This document shows positions 55,609-64,000 of a stretch of DNA of 64,000 nucleotides, one piece after another. The stretch is from Thioalkalivibrio thiocyanoxidans ARh2 (GTDB lineage: Bacteria; Pseudomonadota; Gammaproteobacteria; Ectothiorhodospirales; Ectothiorhodospiraceae): assembly GCF_000385215.1 (NCBI RefSeq), contig NZ_ARQK01000043.1:1-64000 (forward strand). Reading direction: 5' to 3'. The translations under genes were made by a program, and so were the position numbers. The notes under the pieces were generated by a model. It made no database searches, was not told where the DNA came from, and saw only the letters and a list, made by a program, of their open reading frames with translations. The stretch's first letter is position 1, and each line of letters starts with the position of its first letter.

Positions 55609-56072
55609 TTATAAGGATGGGGAGTGTCGCTCGAGGCGCGTGCGATACTCGCCGGCGGCCGGGCCGGAGACATAAAGCATGCGCCCGTCCGGCTCGCACG
55701 GCTCCAGCCGCACCCGCAGATCCGGTTCCGGCAGCCAGCCCGCCCCGCGCTCCGGCCATTCCACCAGCCAGAGTGCCTGCCCGCCAAAGGCCTCGCGCAC
55801 CCCCAGATACTCCAGCTCCTCCGGGTCCGCCAGGCGATACAGGTCGAAGTGCAGCACGTGGCGCCCCTGGAGTTCGTAGGGCTCCACCAGCGTGTAGGTG
55901 GGGCTGCGCACGCTGCCCGCATGCCCCAGTGCCTGCAGGAGACCGCGCGCCCAGGTGGTCTTGCCCGCGCCGAGATCCCCCTCCAGGTAGACGATCCGCA
56001 GGCCTTCCATCCCCGCCAGGGCTGCACCGGCCCGCTCCGTGGCCGCGGCGTCCGGCAGCCGGATCCCTTCGT

Positions 56073-56076
<4 letters not shown>
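55609..56076 (-). CDS. tsaE: tRNA threonylcarbamoyladenosine ATPase TsaE
   Basis: A 155-residue P-loop protein needed with TsaB and TsaD to make t6A37 in ANN-decoding tRNAs. Walker A is GDLGAGKTT at 34-42; the family blocks SPTYTLVEPY and HFDLYRL follow, then LVEWPERG. Start GTG 56076 overlaps the stop of nnr by four bases, with GGAAGGGGC upstream. A gap of 188 bp to amiB is AT-rich and may hold a promoter. Confidence 0.95.
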
Positions 56077-57623
<1,547 letters not shown>

Positions 57624-57642
57624 GTTTCTTGCCCCGATCGTA

Positions 57643-58785
57643 ATGATTGCCGAAATCGTGCCTGAGCCTCTCGATCCACGCCAATGTGCCGCGCTGGCCG
57701 AACAGATTCGCGTCTGGGGCCGCGAACTGGGCTTCCAGGCACTGCGCATCGCGCCCGCCACCGTCCCGGAGGCGGATCGCCAGCACCTGGACCGCTGGCT
57801 GCAGAAAGGCTCGCACGGCGAGATGGACTGGATGGCCGACCGCGCCGCACTGCGCCACGAGCCCGCGCAACTGATGCCGGGCGTGGAGCGCGTGATCAGC
57901 GTACGCATGGACTATTTCCCGCCACGCACCCGGCGCCCGGCCATCCAGCTGGCCGAACGCGACCGCGCCTATGTCTCCCGCTACGCCCTCGGCCGCGACT
58001 ACCACAAGCTGATCCGCAAGCGCCTGACCGAACTGGGCCGGCGCATCGAAGCCGCGGCAGGACCGCACGGCTATCGCGCGTTCACCGACAGCGCGCCCAT
58101 CCTGGAAAAGGCCCTGGCCGCCCGCGCCGGGCTCGGCTGGATCGGCAAGAACACCAACCTGCTCGCCCGCGAGAGCGGCTCCTGGTTCTTCCTTGGCGAG
58201 CTGTTTACGGACCTGCCGCTCCCGGTCGACGACCCGGTCGGCGAACACTGCGGGGCGTGTACCGCCTGCCTCGACATCTGCCCGACCCAGGCCTTTCGCG
58301 GGCCCTACGACCTGGATGCTCGGCGCTGCATCTCCTACCTCACCATCGAACTGAAGGGATCGATCCCCGAAGAGCTGCGTCCGCTGATCGGCAACCGCAT
58401 CTACGGCTGCGATGACTGCCAGCTGGTCTGCCCGTGGAACCGCTTTGCCGAGGTCTCCGCAGAGCCCGACTTCGTTGCCCGTCACGGGCTGGATGCCGCC
58501 AGCCTGGTAGAGCTGTTCGGCTGGGACGAGTCCACCTTCCTGCAACGCACCGAGGGCATGGCCATCCGCCGCATCGGCCACGAACAGTGGCTACGCAATC
58601 TGGCGGTCGCCCTGGGCAATGGCCCGGCCTCCGCGGAGGCCGAGGCGGCCCTTCGCGCCCGTGCCGACCACCCCTCCGCCCTGGTACGCGAACACGTCGG
58701 CTGGGCACTCGAACAATTGCGGCGCCGCCCCCCAACCCCCCCCGCGAAGCACCTCTCCCGTCTCACGCAGGCCCCCGGACCGTAA
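57643..58785 (+). CDS. queG: Epoxyqueuosine reductase
   Basis: A 380-residue cobalamin-dependent enzyme that makes queuosine in tRNA from epoxyqueuosine. The catalytic Asp is D149 (AFTDSAPILEK). Two [4Fe-4S] clusters are bound by Cys203, 206, 209 and 213 (CGACTACLDICPTQAF), Cys229, and Cys256, 259 and 263 (CDDCQLVCPWN). A C-terminal HEAT-like helical region covers about 290-365. It is divergent from nnr, as in E. coli. The Pro-rich tail (from about 360) looks disordered. Its product is the substrate expected for the DUF3524 enzyme at 29232. Confidence 0.96.
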   Translation: MIAEIVPEPLDPRQCAALAEQIRVWGRELGFQALRIAPATVPEADRQHLDRWLQKGSHGEMDWMADRAALRHEPAQLMPGVERVISVRMDYFPPRTRRPAIQLAERDRAYVSRYALGRDYHKLIRKRLTELGRRIEAAAGPHGYRAFTDSAPILEKALAARAGLGWIGKNTNLLARESGSWFFLGELFTDLPLPVDDPVGEHCGACTACLDICPTQAFRGPYDLDARRCISYLTIELKGSIPEELRPLIGNRIYGCDDCQLVCPWNRFAEVSAEPDFVARHGLDAASLVELFGWDESTFLQRTEGMAIRRIGHEQWLRNLAVALGNGPASAEAEAALRARADHPSALVREHVGWALEQLRRRPPTPPAKHLSRLTQAPGP

Positions 58786-58885
58786 GCGACAACCGGCGCT
58801 TGCCAGCACCGGCGCAACAGGGGACACTCGGAACCGGATTGCACCCCCGGCCCCGGCACCCCACGAAAGGATTCACCCCGTCGCC

Positions 58886-61321
58886 ATGCCCCACCACCCG
58901 GACAGCACCCGCTTCCAGCGCCTGTTTGAACAGGCACCAGAGGCGCAGCTGGTGCTCAATCGTGCGGGCAATATTGTCGCGGCCAACCAGGCCGCAACGC
59001 GCCTGCTGGGCTACCCCCGGGACGAACTGACGGGCGGTATCCACATCACCGCGATCGACCTCGAGGCCACCCCGGCCGACGTCGACCGTGCGCACGGCCA
59101 ACCCGAGGAGCGACTGCCAGCCCGCTTCGAGACGCGGTTCCGCCGCCGGGACGGCACGGAGTTCCCGGCCGAGATCCACACCAACGCAATCCACACCGGG
59201 AAAGACATCGAGGTCCTGACCACGGTCCGCGACATCACCCGGCAGCAGCAATCCGAGCAGGCCCTGCACGAACTGGAGACCCAGCTCTCGGCCACGATCC
59301 GCCATGCGCCCCTGATCCTGTTCGGGCTCGGGCCGGACGGGGTCTTCACCCTGTCCGAGGGGGCCGCGCTGCACAGCCTGGGGCTGCAACCCGGCGAGGT
59401 CGTCGGGCAGGACGCACGTCGGTTGTACGCCGAACATCCGGCCATCCTGTCCGCAATCGACCGCGCGCTCGCGGGAGAGCAATTCCAAAGCGAGGTCAAG
59501 ATCGGCGACAGCCACTTCGCCATCTCCTGGATGCCGATGGAGAGGGTCCGAGCCCAACAGCCGGGTGTGCTCGGCGTCGCCTGGGACATCACCTCGCTGC
59601 GTGTAGCCGAGGCGACCACCGCCTCGGAGCGCGACCGGCTGCTGACCACCCTGCATTCCATCAGCGACGGCGTGCTAACCGCGGACACCACCGGACGCCT
59701 GACCTACCTCAACCCGTCGGCCCGCGACCTGCTGGGCGTGGATGCCACGGCGGTCCAGGGCCAGCGCCTCGACGAGGTGCTGGAGCTCGAGGATACGCAT
59801 ACCGGCCACCGGGTCCTGAACCCGGTCGCGCAGTGCCTGGAGACGGGCATGACGCTGGAGTCCCCCGAGCGCGTGCTGCGCCGTCCGGACGGTGCGGCCC
59901 GTGTGGTCCGGCTGCTGGTCTCGCCCCTGCGGCGGCCGGACCACCACAGCGAGGGGGTCGTGGTCGTACTGCACGACCACACCGAACTGTGGCGAATGAC
60001 GCAGCAACTGAACCACCAGGCCACACACGACGAACTCACCGGCCTGTGCAACCGGCGCGAATTCGAACGCCGCCTGGACGAGGCCCTGCGCACCCTGGAC
60101 GAGGGCGACACGCCCCACGCGCTGTTCTACATGGACCTGGACCAGTTCAAGATCATCAACGACACCTGTGGCCACCAGGCCGGGGATGCACTGCTGCGCG
60201 AATTGGCCGACCTGCTGCCCGCCCATATTCGCGACAGCGACATCCTTGCGCGGCTCGGCGGCGACGAGTTCGGCCTGCTGCTGATGCATTGCCCGTTGGA
60301 ACGCGCGGAGGCCATCGGCAAAAAACTGCTGGCCACCGCCCAGGGCCTGCGCTTCTCCTGGGAGGGTCGCCGCTTCGATGTCGGCATGAGCATCGGCCTG
60401 GTCCCGATCGAGGGCCCCGGGCGGAACCTTCCAGAGGTCCTCAGCCAGGCGGATTCCGCCTGCTACGTGGCCAAGGACCTCGGGCGCAACGGCCTCTATA
60501 CCTGGAAGCCCTCCGACCAGATCCTGCGCCGGCGCCATGGCGAGATGGAATGGGTCGGCCGTCTGCGTGCGGCGCTGGAGGAGGCCCGTTTTGTCGCCTT
60601 TGCCCAGCCGGTCAAGCCCCTGAACGGCACCGACCTGCCGCTGGATCATGTCGAAATCCTGCTGCGCCTGCGCGGCGAAGACGGAACCCTGATCACGCCG
60701 GGCGCCTTCATCCCGGCCGCCGAGCGCTACCACCTGATGCCCGAGATCGATCGCCATGTGATCGATCTCGTATTCCGGCAGCTGGCCGACTACCGTGACC
60801 GGAACCCGCATCACGCCCTGATCGTGGTGTCGATCAATCTGTCCGGACAGTCGCTGGCGCAGGACGGGATGCTCGAGTTCATCACCAGCCGCTTGAGCCA
60901 ATTCTGCATTCAGGCCCAACAGGTCATCTTCGAGATCACCGAGACCGCCGCGATCAGCCATCACGACCGCGCGCAGGGGCTGATCCGCGCGCTGCGCTAC
61001 ATGGGCTGCCGCTTCTCGCTGGACGACTTCGGCAGCGGGTTGTCCTCGTTCGGCTACCTGAAGAACCTGCCGGTCGACTTCCTCAAGGTGGACGGCAGCT
61101 TCGTGCGCGACATCGCGACCAACGCGGTCGATGCGGCGATGGTGACCGCGATCCACCGCGTCGGCCATGTACTCGGGCTGCGCACCATCGCCGAATGCGT
61201 GGAATCCGAAGAGACCATGCATCACCTGCGCGAGATCGGGCTCGATTTTGTCCAGGGCTATCACCTGGCCAGGCCGATGCCCCTGGCCGACTACCTCGCG
61301 GATCTTGCCGGTCAGGATTGA
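58886..61321 (+). CDS. Multi-PAS GGDEF-EAL protein
   Basis: An 811-residue cytoplasmic protein without membrane helices. Three PAS domains (about 8-125, 130-250 and 258-375) precede GGDEF (about 385-545) and EAL (about 555-805). RLGGDEF is intact, and the inhibitory site RDSD precedes it. In the EAL domain the signature reads EILLR: the catalytic Glu remains, Ala becomes Ile. DDFGSGLSS and AECVES are normal, so hydrolysis is possible but less certain. The start at ATG 58886 has GAAAGGA 14 bases upstream, which is a long spacing. It follows queG by 100 bp on the same strand. Confidence 0.9.
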   Translation: MPHHPDSTRFQRLFEQAPEAQLVLNRAGNIVAANQAATRLLGYPRDELTGGIHITAIDLEATPADVDRAHGQPEERLPARFETRFRRRDGTEFPAEIHTNAIHTGKDIEVLTTVRDITRQQQSEQALHELETQLSATIRHAPLILFGLGPDGVFTLSEGAALHSLGLQPGEVVGQDARRLYAEHPAILSAIDRALAGEQFQSEVKIGDSHFAISWMPMERVRAQQPGVLGVAWDITSLRVAEATTASERDRLLTTLHSISDGVLTADTTGRLTYLNPSARDLLGVDATAVQGQRLDEVLELEDTHTGHRVLNPVAQCLETGMTLESPERVLRRPDGAARVVRLLVSPLRRPDHHSEGVVVVLHDHTELWRMTQQLNHQATHDELTGLCNRREFERRLDEALRTLDEGDTPHALFYMDLDQFKIINDTCGHQAGDALLRELADLLPAHIRDSDILARLGGDEFGLLLMHCPLERAEAIGKKLLATAQGLRFSWEGRRFDVGMSIGLVPIEGPGRNLPEVLSQADSACYVAKDLGRNGLYTWKPSDQILRRRHGEMEWVGRLRAALEEARFVAFAQPVKPLNGTDLPLDHVEILLRLRGEDGTLITPGAFIPAAERYHLMPEIDRHVIDLVFRQLADYRDRNPHHALIVVSINLSGQSLAQDGMLEFITSRLSQFCIQAQQVIFEITETAAISHHDRAQGLIRALRYMGCRFSLDDFGSGLSSFGYLKNLPVDFLKVDGSFVRDIATNAVDAAMVTAIHRVGHVLGLRTIAECVESEETMHHLREIGLDFVQGYHLARPMPLADYLADLAGQD

Positions 61322-61425
61322 ATCCCCGCCTGCCGCCTCAACCCTTTAGATATCCGACGCTTTCGCCTTGCCAACGGCAAGCTGTTAGCGTGAATCCATC
61401 CGCAATCAATCAACCGTGGGAACCC

Positions 61426-62217
61426 ATGCCGTACTCGGAAGAACAGATCACCTCGACCCATCGCTGGTCGGACAAGACCTTCAGCTTCAAGACCACGCGC
61501 CCGGAAGGCCTGCAGTTCAAGAACGGGCAGTTCGTGACGCTGGGGCTGCGCCCCGAGGGCAAGCTGATCCCGCGCGCCTACTCGATCGTCTCCGAACCCG
61601 ACGCCGAGGAACTGGAGTTCCTGAGCATCCACGTGCCCGACGGCGCGCTGACCAGTCGTCTGGCCCAGGTTAGCCCGGGCGACTCGATCTGGATCAACAC
61701 CAAGGTCACCGGTTCGCTGACCTTCGACTACGTGCAGCCCGGGCGCACCCTGTACATGCTGGCCACCGGCACGGGCCTGGCCCCGTTCATCTCGCTGATC
61801 CGCAGCCCGGAGCTGTTCGAGCACTTCGAGAACGCGGTGCTGGTACACAGCGTGCGTACCGTCGAGGAGCTGGCCTATCGCCAGGAGATCGAGTCGCGCA
61901 TCAGCGACCGCCTGCGCTACGTACCGACGGTAACCCGCGAGAACCACGACTTTGCCTGCCCGATCGCACAGCAGCCGTATGACAACAACCAGCGCGGCGC
62001 CGACATGTTCCGCTCCGGCGAACTGTTTCAGATCCTCAACCTGCCGCCGGCGGATCCCGAGCACGACCGCGTGATGCTCTGCGGCAACCCGGCGATGAAC
62101 CGCGAAATGACCGAGTGGCTGGTCGAACACGGCTGGACCCAGACCAACTACAAGGGGGTCGGCAACTTCACCGTGGAACAGGCGTTCGTGACCACGATGT
62201 CCGACTCGGACGACTAG
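61426..62217 (+). CDS. fpr: Ferredoxin/flavodoxin-NADP reductase
   Basis: A 263-residue FAD enzyme that exchanges electrons between NADPH and ferredoxin or flavodoxin. The FAD site is RAYSIVSEP near 50-58, the phosphate-binding GDSIWINTKVTG follows, and the NADP domain begins with LATGTGLAPFISLI near 113. The CGNPAMNREMTEWL block and the C-terminal EQAFV complete the bacterial FPR pattern. Length equals that of E. coli Fpr plus a short acidic tail. It is convergent with the J-domain gene, three bases apart. Confidence 0.93.
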   Translation: MPYSEEQITSTHRWSDKTFSFKTTRPEGLQFKNGQFVTLGLRPEGKLIPRAYSIVSEPDAEELEFLSIHVPDGALTSRLAQVSPGDSIWINTKVTGSLTFDYVQPGRTLYMLATGTGLAPFISLIRSPELFEHFENAVLVHSVRTVEELAYRQEIESRISDRLRYVPTVTRENHDFACPIAQQPYDNNQRGADMFRSGELFQILNLPPADPEHDRVMLCGNPAMNREMTEWLVEHGWTQTNYKGVGNFTVEQAFVTTMSDSDD

Positions 62218-62220
62218 TCC

Positions 62221-62826
62221 CTATCCCTGTTCCAGCAGCACCCAGCGGGCCGCGTTGACCCGCTGCAGGGTGGCCGTGTCGCCCCCGCGATCCGGGTGGT
62301 GACGCTGCGCCAGCCGCCGATACTGCTGCCGGATCGCCGCCGCATCGACCGGATCCTCCAGCCCCAGCACCTCGAGCGCCTGTCCGCGCCGCTGATCGCG
62401 TGCCAGATGCGACCAGAACTCGCCCAGCAGCGCTTCCACCGCGGCCGCGTCCATCCCCTCCAGCCGCGTCAGGTCCAGGTAGTAGGCGCGCAGCGGATCA
62501 GCCCGCGTCGGCAGGCCCGATCCCGTATCCGCCACCGGTAACGGCTCGATCCCGATATCCAGGCAGTGGATGCGCAGCCATTCGCCCTGCTCCACCAGCG
62601 TATCGCGCAGCCGGTAAAGACAGTGGAACAGCACAAAGTGGGTCTGGAACAGGCTCAACGGCTCCTGCAGGCACGCCGCGGCGAACGGCTCCACCCCCTG
62701 ATCGCGAAGCCGTGCAATCAGCGCGTGCTCCGTACATCCGCGAGGGTATTCGCGCAGCGCCTCCAGCACCCGCTCCAGCAGTGCCGTATCCACCGGCGAA
62801 CCGGCTGGGCGATCCTCATCGATCAT
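62221..62826 (-). CDS. DnaJ-related protein with C-terminal J domain
   Basis: A 201-residue protein. Residues 1-145 match the DNAJ-related N-terminal domain (LLERVLEALREYPRGCTEHALI, LFQTHFVLFHCLYRL), found ahead of a J domain in gammaproteobacteria. The J domain occupies about 150-201 with HPD in AQRHHPDRGGD, so it could stimulate a DnaK-type ATPase. It lacks Gly/Phe and zinc regions, making it a class III co-chaperone. The start ATG overlaps the stop of the YchJ-like gene in ATGA, so the two are coupled. Confidence 0.82.
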   Translation of the reverse strand: MIDEDRPAGSPVDTALLERVLEALREYPRGCTEHALIARLRDQGVEPFAAACLQEPLSLFQTHFVLFHCLYRLRDTLVEQGEWLRIHCLDIGIEPLPVADTGSGLPTRADPLRAYYLDLTRLEGMDAAAVEALLGEFWSHLARDQRRGQALEVLGLEDPVDAAAIRQQYRRLAQRHHPDRGGDTATLQRVNAARWVLLEQG

Positions 62827-63248
62827 GCGCCCGGGAACTCGCCGTCCAAATAGACCCAGCGCCCGCCCTCGCGGCGAAAGCGGCTGCGCTCGTACAGGCG
62901 CACCCCCTGCCCGCGCACCCGTGAGCGGGCGACGAATTCGACCCAGCCCTCCTGATCCTCCGGCCCGCCCGCCTCGGTCGCGCGGATCGTCAGACCCAGC
63001 CAGCGCTGGTCCGGCTCCAGCGCCAGGGATTGCGGTCGCGTCGCGGCGGCCCAGGTCGCCAGCAGGTAGTCCTCGCGCCCCTCGACGAACGCGGCATAGC
63101 GCGAGCGCATCAACGCCTCCGCCGTCGGGGCCGCGGCCTCGCCGTCGAGAAACGGCCCGCAGCACGCCGCCCGGTCCAGCCCGGACCCGCAGGCGCATAT
63201 ATCCCCCTTGCTGCGGCTGGCCTTGCCCACGCGATACCTCCCCCTCAT
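62823..63248 (-). CDS. YchJ-like (UPF0225) SEC-C motif protein
   Basis: A 141-residue protein. The N-terminal SEC-C zinc motif is CACGSG followed by CCGPFLDG; the domain continues PTAEALMRSRYAAFVEGREDYLLATW, which is the YchJ signature with an NTF2-like fold. The C-terminal CPC zinc site seen in E. coli YchJ is missing here. Function is unknown. I place the start at ATG 63248; an open frame of 45 further codons upstream has no family match. It is divergent from the YeeZ-like gene. Confidence 0.8.
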   Translation of the reverse strand: MRGRYRVGKASRSKGDICACGSGLDRAACCGPFLDGEAAAPTAEALMRSRYAAFVEGREDYLLATWAAATRPQSLALEPDQRWLGLTIRATEAGGPEDQEGWVEFVARSRVRGQGVRLYERSRFRREGGRWVYLDGEFPGA

Positions 63249-63363
63249 CGAAGCCCCCGCCAGCATGCCCGAGCCACCGCCCCGGGTCGAACCCTCACTT
63301 TGGAGCTGGTCTTTCACCTGGGGAAACGTTAGGTTGCGAACGCACCCAGGGAAATACTGATTC

Positions 63364-64000
63364 ATGGCAAACATCCTAATCATGGGCTGCGGCGATCTCG
63401 GCTGCGGCGTCGGAGAACAGCTCGCCGCAGCCGGGCACGCGGTCTGGGGCCTGCGCCGTCAGCCGGAGCACATCCCGGAACCGATCCGGCCACTGACCGG
63501 CGACTTCGCCCGCGCGGACGCCCTGCCGCCACTCCCCCCGGATCTGGATACCGTCTACTTCATCGCCACCCCCGGGGAGTTCACCGAGCCCGCGTACCGC
63601 CGCGCCTATGTCGACGGCCTGCGCAACACCCTGGCCGCGCTGGAGCAGGCCCACCAGCACCCGCGCCGCACCGTGTTCGTCTCCAGTACTTCGGTCTTTG
63701 GTGCCGACGACGGGCGCTGGGTGGACGAAACCAGCTCCGCCGAGCCCACCCGCTTCTCCGGGCGCTGCCTGCTGGAGGCCGAGCAGTTGCTGGCCGACAG
63801 CCCGTTTGCCAGCGTGGTCGTGCGCTTTGGCGGCATCTATGGTCCGGGACGCGAGTACCACCTGCGCAAGGTGCGCGAGGGCGTGCGCGGCCAGCACGAG
63901 GCGCCGGTCTGGACCAACCGCATCCACCGCGAGGACTGCGTGGGTCTCCTGACCCACCTGTTTCATCTGGCCGACCCCGAGGCGCTTTATCTGGGCGTCG
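63364..64000 (+). CDS. YeeZ-like NAD(P)-binding epimerase-family protein, partial (C-terminus beyond the window)
   Basis: The frame opens at ATG 63364 and is still open at the right edge after 212 codons. The N-terminus is a Rossmann motif (ILIMGCGDLGCGVGEQLA). Middle blocks FVSSTSVFGADDGRWVDE, then VVRFGGIYGPGRE and NRIHREDCVGLL are those of NAD-dependent epimerase-like proteins of the YeeZ group. The catalytic Tyr-x3-Lys of true epimerases is not apparent (SGRCLLEAE in its place), as in YeeZ. Function is unknown; E. coli YeeZ is an oxidoreductase-like protein without assigned substrate. Confidence 0.8.
   Translation, partial: MANILIMGCGDLGCGVGEQLAAAGHAVWGLRRQPEHIPEPIRPLTGDFARADALPPLPPDLDTVYFIATPGEFTEPAYRRAYVDGLRNTLAALEQAHQHPRRTVFVSSTSVFGADDGRWVDETSSAEPTRFSGRCLLEAEQLLADSPFASVVVRFGGIYGPGREYHLRKVREGVRGQHEAPVWTNRIHREDCVGLLTHLFHLADPEALYLGV

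Overview
The window is chromosomal DNA of high GC content, densely coding, with no rRNA, tRNA, CRISPR array, insertion sequence or phage module that I can see. The housekeeping genes and their order (queG / nnr-tsaE-amiB-mutL-miaA-hfq-hflX, yafS-rnhA-dnaQ, fmdB-DUF502-aspS) are gammaproteobacterial. A high-potential iron-sulfur protein (HiPIP), a DsrE-like protein, strongly acidic exported proteins and an endonuclease-type MutL suggest a haloalkaliphilic sulfur oxidiser of the Ectothiorhodospiraceae, such as Thioalkalivibrio. That placement is inference from gene content, not from a search.

Layout. 1-3.8 kb: a histidine kinase and an NtrC-type response regulator on the minus strand, followed downstream by a secreted protein of near-identical 28-residue acidic repeats that runs off the left edge. 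Between regulator and repeat gene lie a good sigma-54 (-24/-12) promoter and, at enhancer distance, a cluster of GTCA/TGAC half-sites. Upstream of the kinase is a compact terminator-ended transcript candidate carrying anti-Shine-Dalgarno sequence. 4-9.8 kb: metallo-beta-lactamase-fold hydrolase, HtpX, ParC, cardiolipin synthase. 9.9-30 kb: a region rich in cyclic-di-GMP enzymes (four GGDEF or GGDEF-EAL proteins), interspersed with envelope, metal-transport and redox genes (CopD-like protein, Cu/Zn permease, a lipoprotein, an 11-residue-repeat exported protein co-translated with a cytochrome c lipoprotein, a P-type ATPase, an outer-membrane barrel, HiPIP). 29-37 kb: a DUF3524-type glycosyltransferase (likely tRNA-queuosine mannosyltransferase), esterase-like hydrolase, aspS operon, DsrE-like protein, SDR, and a SpmA-SpmB fusion. 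37-42 kb: an RND efflux pump with its adaptor, whose promoter is overlapped by an ATTAG-N6-CTAAT operator-like palindrome. 42-50 kb: MIF-like tautomerase, proS, SLC13 permease, dnaQ, rnhA, yafS-like methyltransferase, mltD. 49-59 kb: the classic hflX-hfq-miaA-mutL-amiB-tsaE-nnr operon with queG divergent. 59-64 kb: a fifth c-di-GMP protein, ferredoxin-NADP reductase, a J-domain protein, a YchJ-like protein, and a YeeZ-like protein cut by the right edge.

The most interesting unit is the left-hand three-gene system: sensor kinase, sigma-54 activator, enhancer cluster, sigma-54 promoter and a single exported acidic repeat protein. In architecture it resembles ZraSR-ZraP, but the output protein looks unrelated in sequence. 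Two genes of queuosine metabolism (queG and the DUF3524 transferase) are the second point of interest. Many long open frames in this GC-rich DNA are antisense shadows and were left out.
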